From positions 1 to 26,677 of the IMG/VR virus record IMGVR_UViG_3300008625_000549: 26,677 nucleotides of DNA. The stretch is one strand, 5' to 3'. This document shows positions 17,231 through 24,804 of this stretch, in pieces. This DNA comes from a virus. A model generated the notes under the pieces. It did not search any database. It had not been told where the DNA came from and saw only the letters and a program-made list of their open reading frames with translations. Position numbers and translations under genes: made by a program. Every line of letters starts with the position of its first letter. Position 1 is the first letter of the stretch.

Positions 17231-18411
17231 GTTGTAAGATTTTTAACTTAGGCGAAACAGTAAATAGTAAAAGAACTAGACTATTTCTAGGTGAGGATTC
17301 TTGTAACCGAAATATTCAAACTTATCACGACCCAAAGTACCCTTGGATTATGGAATTTGCAGAAGAAATGCGAGCCATAGGTAATTGGAGTAAAAATGAA
17401 ATCGACTTATCTAAAGAAAAGGTACACTTCGACAGTCTGGATGAAGCTGGCAAGCACATCTATGAATCTGGGCTTAAGTTTGCTATTACTCTTGATAGCT
17501 GTGCAGGGCGTGCTCCCTTACAGCTTTTTAATAATGGTGGCATTAGTAATAATCCTGAGTGGGAGTTATACATTACAAACCACCAAAATAACGAACTTTT
17601 GCATAGTGAGTCTTATACTGAGATGGTTCGTGCTATATATAATGATGTGGACGTATTCATCGAATCTATAATTGATGACGAACATATTCAGAAACGAGCA
17701 ACCAGTATCTTAGCAGCATTTGATTGGGCGACCTCTGTATTTGATAAGATGGATGCTAATAGAATTGCTAGAGATAATGGAGCTTCTTCAATGGATGGTA
17801 CATTACTAGTGCCTTTTCCAGAAATAGATGAGCGAGTAGTTAAAGAAGCAATATTTAAAGCTGCTTTAGTACTTAATATGTTTGAAGGTATTAGATTCTT
17901 TGCAACCTTCGTAACAGCTTGGAGCTTCAGTGAACAACCTGATAAATTAATGCCTGGGTCTAGTAATATCTTTAAGTTAATCGCTAGAGATGAGATGATT
18001 CACTTAGATGTATTCCAACGAGTGATTAAAATGCTTAGAGAAGACCCTAGTGAAGGGTTTACTAGAGTTGCTGCTGACTTGGAAGATGAAACTTATGATA
18101 TGTACCAAACTGCATATAATGAAGAAATGGAATGGATTGAGTTTCTATTTAGTAAAGGATCTCCACTTATTGGTATGAACGCTGCAATTCTTAAAGAGTA
18201 TATGGATTATATTTTTGCTGTTCGTATCACTAATATTGGACTTGACCCTTCCAGATTAGGGCTAACACTAGGAAACAATCCTCTTCCTTGGGTAGATAAT
18301 TATTTAGATAGTAGTCATATTAAGTCTGCTCCTCAAGAGATTGAGTCTGTAAACTATGTAGCAGCTATTGATAATTCAGTAGATGAAGAATTTGATTTGG
18401 ACGACCTATGA
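17227..18411 (+). CDS. nrdB: class Ia ribonucleotide reductase, small (radical-generating) subunit
   Basis: This 394-residue protein carries the di-iron/tyrosyl radical ligands of NrdB. LDSCAGRAP holds D90. NNELLHSESYTEMV holds E123, H126 and radical Tyr130 (aligned with E. coli E115, H118, Y122). ARDEMIHLDVFQ holds the later Glu/His pair. The acidic tail EEFDLDDL is a typical NrdA-docking end. The ATG at 17227 is chosen over the in-frame ATG at 17182 because GGAGG at 17218-17222 precedes it and it makes an ATGA overlap with thyX. Its own stop overlaps the first radical SAM gene by 4 bp, so the nucleotide and radical SAM genes form one translationally linked run. Confidence 0.96.
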   Translation: MSCKIFNLGETVNSKRTRLFLGEDSCNRNIQTYHDPKYPWIMEFAEEMRAIGNWSKNEIDLSKEKVHFDSLDEAGKHIYESGLKFAITLDSCAGRAPLQLFNNGGISNNPEWELYITNHQNNELLHSESYTEMVRAIYNDVDVFIESIIDDEHIQKRATSILAAFDWATSVFDKMDANRIARDNGASSMDGTLLVPFPEIDERVVKEAIFKAALVLNMFEGIRFFATFVTAWSFSEQPDKLMPGSSNIFKLIARDEMIHLDVFQRVIKMLREDPSEGFTRVAADLEDETYDMYQTAYNEEMEWIEFLFSKGSPLIGMNAAILKEYMDYIFAVRITNIGLDPSRLGLTLGNNPLPWVDNYLDSSHIKSAPQEIESVNYVAAIDNSVDEEFDLDDL

Positions 18412-20069
18412 GTAGAGAAGAAAGGGTAAAAAACCACGCAGCAACAGTATTAGTAGATAATATAGGTAATTTAGAGTTTACTACTGAAAATATTATTACC
18501 CCATTTGGAAGTTCCAAACTAAATACTTTAGCAAAGGTTCCCTCACCGGAAACTCCAGTTACTTTAAAGTATAATTTACAGTTATTTAAAGACTTACATC
18601 AAATTAATGTAATTCTAACAAATGCCTGTAATTTATCTTGTACTTATTGTTATGAGCAACATAATAAAGATTTCGGTAAGTTTACAGTAGATAAATTATA
18701 CAAAGTATATAAGTTCTTAGCTAGACTTAAAGGAACTCAACAAACTAAAAACTTCCAATTATTTGGAGGCGAGCCTTTAATCCATAAAAAACTAATACTA
18801 GACTTTTTAGCTAAGTATAAAGATGAAATCGCTGAAAATTCTAGAGGACAATTTAGTACTGCGGTTTCAGTATGTACTAATGGAGTTTTACTAACAGAGG
18901 AATTTATCGATGAATATTTCTCTTATGAAGGGACTTCTTTAGTTATATCTTTAGATACTATTGAAGCTGATTTAGATCATAGACAAATAGGGCAAGAGGA
19001 CTTAAATAAAATTCTTAATTTTATTTCTTATATCCCACAAGAGATTAAAGACCAACATAGAGTAGTAGTCAGAACCACTTTAGCAGAAGAACACCTACCA
19101 CATCTATTAGACTTCGCAGAAGAAATTCATAAGCGCGGAGTTAAACATATGGTACTACATCCTTTAGTATTAGATTCAGGTAGAGGATTTATTCAATGGA
19201 ATAAAGATACTTGGAATAAACTTTACGAGGATATAACTAATATCTTAGATAAATATGATGATCTTATATTCCAATTTTCAGAGGGAGTTGGCAAAAAAGA
19301 GGAAAATAACTGTTTAATAGGTTCAGATATGTTAGCAATTGATGCTTCTGGAGATATTTCTGGATGCCACTTCTTTACTAATCTAAAAGATAATGGAGCA
19401 GATATTGCTATACTAGGAAATATTTTTGATGATACTTTATACAAGAATAGATATAAAATTTTCCAAGATGCATATCTAGCAATGTTTGAAGAAGAAGATC
19501 AGTGTAAGTCTTGTAACTATAAAAGTTTATGCTATCAATGTCCTGCAGGTAATTTAGATGTAGACGGAAAGCTATTCCGTCCTGATGATATGTGTCAGAA
19601 TATTGTTAAACTTTATATTCAGCTACACGAAGATATGTCTAGAAAACAGTTCGATGTTAAAAGAAAGAGAATCGAAGCTGCTCTAGCTAAGGAAGGAGAT
19701 ATTGCTTTAGCTAAAGGATTGAGTTATTTATTATTCTATTATCTATATAAATATCACCCTACTACACAACAAGTGCATAAAGGGTTAACTGCTAATCATA
19801 TGGAAATTGCAGGATTATGGAATGATATTATTAATAAGAAGCTAAAAGTTCCTACTCCCGATGGTTTTATAAATTTTCTTAATAATACTAAGAGTAGTGA
19901 TGCTGTAAATATATCAACTATTTACTATATCGCCAACCCTGACGCTCCTTATAAACTAATGGTATCTGATGAGGATTATAGTAGAGTGTTTTATTTAACC
20001 CTATTACATTTCGTTATCTTAGTACCAACAGCTAACGCTTTTACAACGATGTTTACTCATGAGCCTTAA
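18408..20069 (+). CDS. radical SAM/SPASM protein 1 with C-terminal helical extension
   Basis: This 553-residue protein has a radical SAM [4Fe-4S] motif CNLSCTYC (C74, C78, C81), the FGGEP SAM-binding motif (119-123) and a TNG strand near 157-159. A SPASM-type domain follows with seven cysteines: C302 and C320, then C366, C369, C375 and C378 in a CX2CX5CX2C array, and C396. SPASM proteins usually hold two auxiliary iron-sulfur clusters and many modify peptides or proteins. The N-terminal 65 residues are extra. About 140 residues after the SPASM domain are helical and Cys-free. The substrate is not evident from this gene. It starts inside the nrdB stop (ATGA) and overlaps the next radical SAM gene by 11 bp. 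Confidence 0.9.
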   Translation: MSREERVKNHAATVLVDNIGNLEFTTENIITPFGSSKLNTLAKVPSPETPVTLKYNLQLFKDLHQINVILTNACNLSCTYCYEQHNKDFGKFTVDKLYKVYKFLARLKGTQQTKNFQLFGGEPLIHKKLILDFLAKYKDEIAENSRGQFSTAVSVCTNGVLLTEEFIDEYFSYEGTSLVISLDTIEADLDHRQIGQEDLNKILNFISYIPQEIKDQHRVVVRTTLAEEHLPHLLDFAEEIHKRGVKHMVLHPLVLDSGRGFIQWNKDTWNKLYEDITNILDKYDDLIFQFSEGVGKKEENNCLIGSDMLAIDASGDISGCHFFTNLKDNGADIAILGNIFDDTLYKNRYKIFQDAYLAMFEEEDQCKSCNYKSLCYQCPAGNLDVDGKLFRPDDMCQNIVKLYIQLHEDMSRKQFDVKRKRIEAALAKEGDIALAKGLSYLLFYYLYKYHPTTQQVHKGLTANHMEIAGLWNDIINKKLKVPTPDGFINFLNNTKSSDAVNISTIYYIANPDAPYKLMVSDEDYSRVFYLTLLHFVILVPTANAFTTMFTHEP

Positions 20070-21207
20070 AAATGTAGAATTAGTCATTATATACCTAGGC
20101 AATAAATGCAATTTTGATTGCGTTTATTGTGATAGGCAATATATTGAGAACAAGATCGGAGGGAGAACTCTTCAAATCGATGAAGTCGATAGAATGGAAG
20201 AGTTCTTTCTTTGGGCTGAAAAGCAGGAGAATCAAATAAAGAGGGTTTCTTTCCACGGAGGGGAACCCTTTTTATTTATGCCTAAAATTAAACGAGCAAT
20301 GCAGTGGTTGGCCGCTATCGCGGCGCGCAACGATTGGAAAATATCGTTCACAACTAACGGCTCACTAGTAAAGAAGAATGAGGACTTTTTTGAGCAATAT
20401 TCTGGGCTACTAACTGCAACAGTCAGTTACGATTTTATGTATCAGGGTATTAATAGAGTAAAGAAAGCTCCTAATGGTATTAAGTGTGGAGAATGTAATT
20501 GTATAGATGTATGTGAGTCAGACTTACCTAATGTTATAGAAATGAGCGAAGTTTTAAATAAGCACTGCTCAGAGTGGAAGTTTCAGTATGTTATGCCTAT
20601 TGATAAACCAGACTCTTTATCCTTTAAGAATCTTAGTGCTATAACTAAAACCTGCTATGCGACAGGGTGTAAAACAATTAATCTTATCCCACTAAGACAC
20701 CATCGAGGGAAGGACAAATTTGATGTAATTATTGATAAAATTAACTTACCACAATTTCTTGATGCTTTTATGGAATTTGTCCAAATTCTCTATATTAAGA
20801 AATTAAACGTATTTATTGATGGGCAATATCATAATATCGATAAAGCTTATTTCAATGGACACAGTAAGTTAATCCTTGCGCCGAACGGCTTCATATATCC
20901 GGAGTTCGATTTCCTTGAGTATAAGACCGATTATGCTCGTATAGGTAAATGGGATAATAGTGAACCCAAGATATGGGATAGTGAGGGCGACGATGACAAG
21001 ATAAGAAAAGATTGTTTAGAATGTCCTTCACGGGCGTCTTGTGGATTGAAATACTTATATTTCCTATTTGATGTTAAACCAGAAGGCTCTTGTGTGCAGT
21101 TCTATCAAATTATTGACTTTGTAACACTACATTTAACGCAACTAAAAACTCACAAAAATTTATTAGAATTAGTGGGAATTTCAGAAAATTTTGAGATAAA
21201 AAAATGA
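20059..21207 (+). CDS. radical SAM protein 2 with C-terminal SPASM-like and unusual mid-barrel cysteine cluster
   Basis: This 382-residue protein carries the radical SAM motif CNFDCVYC (C17, C21, C24), HGGEP (66-70) and TTNGS (98-102). The C-terminal cysteines C319, C322, C328 and C345 (CLECPSRASC) resemble half a SPASM domain (a twitch-like, single auxiliary cluster is possible). An unusual added group in the barrel, C143, C146, C148 and C152, has CxxCxCx3C spacing and could bind another metal. Short stretches (about 20310-20340 and 20878-20925) are notably GC-richer than the rest. The family suggests a peptide- or protein-modifying enzyme. The exact chemistry is unknown. It overlaps the next gene as ATGA. 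Confidence 0.88.
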   Translation: MSLKNVELVIIYLGNKCNFDCVYCDRQYIENKIGGRTLQIDEVDRMEEFFLWAEKQENQIKRVSFHGGEPFLFMPKIKRAMQWLAAIAARNDWKISFTTNGSLVKKNEDFFEQYSGLLTATVSYDFMYQGINRVKKAPNGIKCGECNCIDVCESDLPNVIEMSEVLNKHCSEWKFQYVMPIDKPDSLSFKNLSAITKTCYATGCKTINLIPLRHHRGKDKFDVIIDKINLPQFLDAFMEFVQILYIKKLNVFIDGQYHNIDKAYFNGHSKLILAPNGFIYPEFDFLEYKTDYARIGKWDNSEPKIWDSEGDDDKIRKDCLECPSRASCGLKYLYFLFDVKPEGSCVQFYQIIDFVTLHLTQLKTHKNLLELVGISENFEIKK

Positions 21208-22247
21208 ATAAATATGAGGAGCAATGGGTAAATTATGATACCCTTAAATCATTAGAGTATGACCTATACTTCTCAGTAGGTAGAAGATACTATTGCGCAG
21301 CAAATTGTGAGGTATGTTATATTAAAGATCAATTAGATATAGTTCATAATACTACAGGAGTTTACCCTCCGATATCTTCAAAAATAATTAAGTTATGGGA
21401 TTCAGTATTCGATTACTTTTCAGTTATTAGGACAGATGATGATATTTACTACTATAAAAAGGAGTACCCTGAAGCATATAATTGGTTCAAAGATAACGCT
21501 AGCAAACTAGAGTATTGTATTACGGATAACGCTATTATAAGGTATCATAGGATTATTGATGAAGTACAGTTTAAAAGTATGGGATCTATAACTATTTCTT
21601 CTACCTTTGTAGATAAAATAAATACTAGTAAATTACTTAAAATCTTAAATAAAATTCAATCAATTTCCCCTATAAAACACTTCAAACTTATAAATACAAC
21701 TAGCGAAAAATCCAAAAATCTACAACCTTTTGCTGATTTTGCGAAAAAATTAAACATAGATATTATAGCCCATCATGATTTTAGAGATGAAAGAGCACAA
21801 GTTTTAGATGAGTGGGCTACTGAACAAAGTGATTGGATTTCTACTAAAGACGGTGAAGTAGTACATCTATATGCTAATAGTAGAGGTTCGACAACAGCTC
21901 CTCATTTTTATTATGATAGGTTCTATTTCTCTAATGACGCTGCGTCAGACTTTGGAGTTAAACCTTTCCATATTATTAAGAATGAGTTTAACCCAGAACA
22001 GTTTTGTTATGACTTAATTAAAGGAAAGCAAGAAATTTATAAAAAATGGGTAAAATTAGACTTTACAGATTATATTAACACTACTTTAAACTATAAAGTT
22101 AATTATCCTTTTAACTTTATACCTGGAGTTATGTTACCTTCATACTCTAAATTTTGTGCTAAATTAATAGATAGAGGTTGGATTAGAGTACCACAAGGCT
22201 TGTATAAGGAAGGAGATACGATAGTATCTATTATGGAGAAAAAATGA
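21204..22247 (+). CDS. divergent radical SAM-like protein 3, no SPASM domain
   Basis: This 347-residue protein has a near-N-terminal CAANCEVC motif (C31, C35, C38), the Cx3Cx2C spacing of radical SAM enzymes, preceded by a strand (LYFSVGRRYY) as expected for the first barrel strand. The GGEP motif is not recognisable and there is no C-terminal cysteine array; only isolated cysteines remain. It is therefore either a divergent radical SAM enzyme or a partner protein for its neighbours. It lies between two clear radical SAM genes with 4-bp ATGA overlaps on both sides, so co-expression and a shared task are likely. Confidence 0.75.
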   Translation: MNKYEEQWVNYDTLKSLEYDLYFSVGRRYYCAANCEVCYIKDQLDIVHNTTGVYPPISSKIIKLWDSVFDYFSVIRTDDDIYYYKKEYPEAYNWFKDNASKLEYCITDNAIIRYHRIIDEVQFKSMGSITISSTFVDKINTSKLLKILNKIQSISPIKHFKLINTTSEKSKNLQPFADFAKKLNIDIIAHHDFRDERAQVLDEWATEQSDWISTKDGEVVHLYANSRGSTTAPHFYYDRFYFSNDAASDFGVKPFHIIKNEFNPEQFCYDLIKGKQEIYKKWVKLDFTDYINTTLNYKVNYPFNFIPGVMLPSYSKFCAKLIDRGWIRVPQGLYKEGDTIVSIMEKK

Positions 22248-23524
22248 ATAAGTTTATAACCGAAAGTGGTATAGAATTTTATTATGATAGTAGTAATAAT
22301 TCTATGTATAATAATAAAAAAGAGCTAATTAGTGCTCCACAAGACCCAGAGATTGATTATAAAGATTTAGCTAAAAATCATAATACTATTATTAAGACTA
22401 GAAATCCAGTAGCTTTAAGAATCTTATTTGGGCATGCTTGTAATTATTCTTGTAGTTATTGTATGCAAAAAGATATTGGCAATCCTAATGAAAGAGCTAA
22501 AAGTATTCATATAGACTCTTTTATTAACAATGTAAAACTATTAAACTTAGATAATTTGGAACGAGTAGAATTGTGGGGAGGAGAGCCTTTTCTATACTGG
22601 AATGATATTAAAGAAGTAATGACTCAATTAGATAAAGAAGGTCTGCACTTTTTTATATCTACCAATGGCTCACCTTTAAGACAGAAACATATAGACTTCT
22701 TTAAAACTTTAAAAGCTACAATAGCTTTAGGTATTAGTCATGATGGACCTGGGCAAGAAGCCCTTAGAGGGGAAGAAATATTAAATAAGCCTCATATACA
22801 AAAAGTACTAAAACAACTGGACAATTTATACCCTAAAGTTCAATTCTCATTTAATACGGTTATTAGTAATACTAATTGGAACTTATTTAAGATAAATGCT
22901 TTCTTTTATAAGTTTGTCAGAGAGTTAGGATTAAAAAATACTACTTTAAGTTTCACTTTAGGTAGAAGCTATGATAAAACTGACTCTAAAAATAGTTTTG
23001 ATTGCGTAGTCGAAGACTTACAAGGATTCGAAGAATTATGTAATGACTACATAGATAAATGTATTAGACAACTAAAAGAAGAGGGCTTAAGTAAATCTTT
23101 ACCTATCTTACAGTCTAATATATTTAATGGGAGTGCGGGAAGTATTAAGTATGCGCAGTTAATGCGTAGTATTATACCTATTACAATGACTTCCAATTGT
23201 GGAGCAGATGCTAAAGATGTGTTATCTTTAGACACTCAAGGAAATATTAGATTATGTCCACATACAGAGTATATTAGTGGAAATATTACATCTTTAAATA
23301 GTTTTGAAGTGGGGGGAATGGATTTGACTAAGAAAATAAGTCATTGTGGGAATTGCTCTGTGAAGAGACTCTGTAAAAGTTCTTGCCCTATCAACTTTCC
23401 AAGTAAAACTTTCTTAAAAAATTGTAGGGCAGAGAAGATTTGGTATGGCGCTATACAATTAGGCGCTTTTGCTTTATTATTTGGAGAGAGATGCTATAAA
23501 GCTCCTCTACCACAGTCGCATTGA
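22244..23524 (+). CDS. radical SAM/SPASM maturase-like protein 4
   Basis: This 426-residue protein is the most canonical SPASM enzyme here. It has CNYSCSYC (C66, C70, C73), WGGEPF (111-116) and STNGS (139-143). The full SPASM set follows: C319 and C338, then CX2CX5CX3C at C368, C371, C377 and C381, and a final C394. This arrangement is shared with anaerobic sulfatase-maturing enzymes and RiPP maturases. It ends the + strand operon. Its last 31 bp overlap, tail to tail, the end of a - strand gene encoding a small Cys-rich protein, an attractive candidate substrate. The start overlaps gene 3 as ATGA. Confidence 0.92.
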   Translation: MNKFITESGIEFYYDSSNNSMYNNKKELISAPQDPEIDYKDLAKNHNTIIKTRNPVALRILFGHACNYSCSYCMQKDIGNPNERAKSIHIDSFINNVKLLNLDNLERVELWGGEPFLYWNDIKEVMTQLDKEGLHFFISTNGSPLRQKHIDFFKTLKATIALGISHDGPGQEALRGEEILNKPHIQKVLKQLDNLYPKVQFSFNTVISNTNWNLFKINAFFYKFVRELGLKNTTLSFTLGRSYDKTDSKNSFDCVVEDLQGFEELCNDYIDKCIRQLKEEGLSKSLPILQSNIFNGSAGSIKYAQLMRSIIPITMTSNCGADAKDVLSLDTQGNIRLCPHTEYISGNITSLNSFEVGGMDLTKKISHCGNCSVKRLCKSSCPINFPSKTFLKNCRAEKIWYGAIQLGAFALLFGERCYKAPLPQSH

Positions 23525-23700
23525 CATTGACAATCGCATACAGTAGTATAATCGTCATAGAATGAGTGGTTGTGAGATATTAAATTATTTAATACCGCAA
23601 CCATTTGTTCATACTTATTTGCATCAATAGTATTACCCGAAGAAGTATCACTAGGGCCAGTATTAGAAGTTGTATGAGTTGAAACGTTTTCTGATCCCAT
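23494..23700 (-). CDS. small phage protein with H-x-H module and alternating cysteine tail, 68 aa
   Basis: The Ser/Thr/Asn-rich N-terminus (MGSENVSTHT...) leads into a 30-residue module at 22-51 with GNTIDANKY, VLNNL and SHNHSFYDD. It then ends in CDCQCQCDC (C55, C57, C59, C61, C63) and GRGAL. The module is clearly related to two copies in the neighbouring gene. Repeated HxH motifs are known to bind iron in trimeric phage fibres (for example the T4 gp37 tip), so this may be a virion fibre or spike component. The alternating cysteines could bind metal, form disulfides, or be modified by the flanking radical SAM enzymes. The start follows the upstream stop as TAATG, so translation is coupled. 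It has no signal peptide and no membrane segment. Confidence 0.85.
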   Translation of the reverse strand: MGSENVSTHTTSNTGPSDTSSGNTIDANKYEQMVAVLNNLISHNHSFYDDYTTVCDCQCQCDCGRGAL

Positions 23701-24104
23701 TATTGTGCCGTCCTATCGTTAATTGTATGTTTATGTGAGTGAATAAACCTAGCTACATTAGCGTATTGATTAAATCTAGAAGCCTCGATAACTTCTCCAA
23801 TACTTACTGCGGTTACGTCTCCTGGTTTGGAATTAGGGCTTCCAGTATTTTTAGATTCTTCTCTGTTTCCGCTATGTCCTGTATTACCATAAGTTTTAGA
23901 ACTATACCTATCAGTATAGTTATGATAATGAGCTAAAGCATTATTTAACATACTCCTTAGCTTATTAATATGTCCTGCTTCTACACTGTTACCAGGACTA
24001 AATTTAGTATTTAAATCATTAACATTGGTAGAGTTAATAGCTGCATCTCCTCCAGAAGGGAATGTAACGCTATTAGGATTAACAGTTCTTTGAGCACTAC
24101 CCAT
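23700..24104 (-). CDS. probable virion/fibre-associated protein with two H-x-H modules, 134 aa
   Basis: Two related modules are visible: residues 38-67 (GNSVEAGHIN, MLNNAL, AHYHNYTD) and 103-132 (GEVIEASRFN, FIHSHKHTIND). A Gly/Ser/Asn-rich hydrophilic linker (about 68-97) joins them. With the copy in the downstream gene there are three modules. Both genes begin MGS and may share ancestry. Low complexity, G/S/N linkers and HxH motifs suggest a trimeric fibre or baseplate-decorating protein, but I do not recognise a named family. There is a good AAGGAG ribosome binding site before the ATG. It overlaps the upstream gene by 8 bp in a four-gene - strand operon. Confidence 0.82.
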   Translation of the reverse strand: MGSAQRTVNPNSVTFPSGGDAAINSTNVNDLNTKFSPGNSVEAGHINKLRSMLNNALAHYHNYTDRYSSKTYGNTGHSGNREESKNTGSPNSKPGDVTAVSIGEVIEASRFNQYANVARFIHSHKHTINDRTAQ

Positions 24105-24804
24105 TTAATTTCTCCTTTATTAAATCAACTACCTCTTTAGTATTATCTAAAGTTAAGGTATATTTTGACTGCCCTATATAAGTTAAAATATTTAACTGTT
24201 GGGCGAATTCCCTACTTTGAATAATATATGGGGGCAATCTGGGGGTTAAAGTTTTCATAGCTAAATAATAGTTTTCTATTATTTTTTCATCTGCTTCTAC
24301 CCAAATAGCTCCTCTAAAAGGAGTTCCTGCAGGTAAAGCAACTATAATATCTCCCTTTATATTATCTCTATTATCTATTAAAATAGGCTTTATTATGTAA
24401 GGGTATATAATCTTACTATGTAATTCACATAAGATATTAACATCAAATCCATTTAATAAATCATCTGAACCTGTGCCTCTACCTTGTAATCTATCTATAA
24501 ATAACTGGAAGTCTTTAAAATTCCAATCAATTAATTTAAAGTATTCCTCTATATCTTGCTCTCTGTGAGTACTTTTTAAGTAATCATAAATAATAAAATA
24601 ATAATTTATATCAATAAAAGTAGTATTAGGTTCGTTTAAACAAATATAATCTCCTAATATAGGAGCAACCTCTAAACTCCCTTCTAAGCCTATTAAATTA
24701 TTATTATGAGATTCTGATAATAGACTATACTTTTTAAAAGGTATATTATTAAGTTCTTGGTGAACAAGAGCAAATGTAGTTAAATTAAACTTAGGAACTT
24801 TCAC
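24097..24804 (-). CDS. hypothetical protein of the late operon, 235 aa
   Basis: I do not recognise this protein. It is rich in Ile, Tyr, Asn and Leu and has no conserved cysteine array. One segment, IVALPAGTPFRGAIWVEADE (148-167), looks like beta strands with a turn, and GRGTGSDDLLNGF (107-119) looks like a loop. It starts with GTG, with GAGG upstream, and overlaps the B12-type radical SAM stop as GTGA. Its position between a radical SAM gene and two fibre-like small proteins suggests a partner, chaperone or structural adaptor. This is inference from position only. Confidence 0.78.
   Translation of the reverse strand: MKVPKFNLTTFALVHQELNNIPFKKYSLLSESHNNNLIGLEGSLEVAPILGDYICLNEPNTTFIDINYYFIIYDYLKSTHREQDIEEYFKLIDWNFKDFQLFIDRLQGRGTGSDDLLNGFDVNILCELHSKIIYPYIIKPILIDNRDNIKGDIIVALPAGTPFRGAIWVEADEKIIENYYLAMKTLTPRLPPYIIQSREFAQQLNILTYIGQSKYTLTLDNTKEVVDLIKEKLNG

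Noticed and set aside
18408-23524. Radical SAM genes as part of a 7-deazaguanine (QueE-type) DNA modification pathway
   Set aside because: No FolE, QueD, QueC or transglycosylase is nearby, and the proteins are longer with SPASM cysteine arrays not found in QueE.
23521-23552. Two TTGACA hexamers followed by TATAAT on the + strand, resembling a promoter
   Set aside because: Spacings are 20 and 14 bp. The hexamers are the reverse complement of Cys/Gln/Asp codons of the cysteine tail, and no + strand gene lies downstream.
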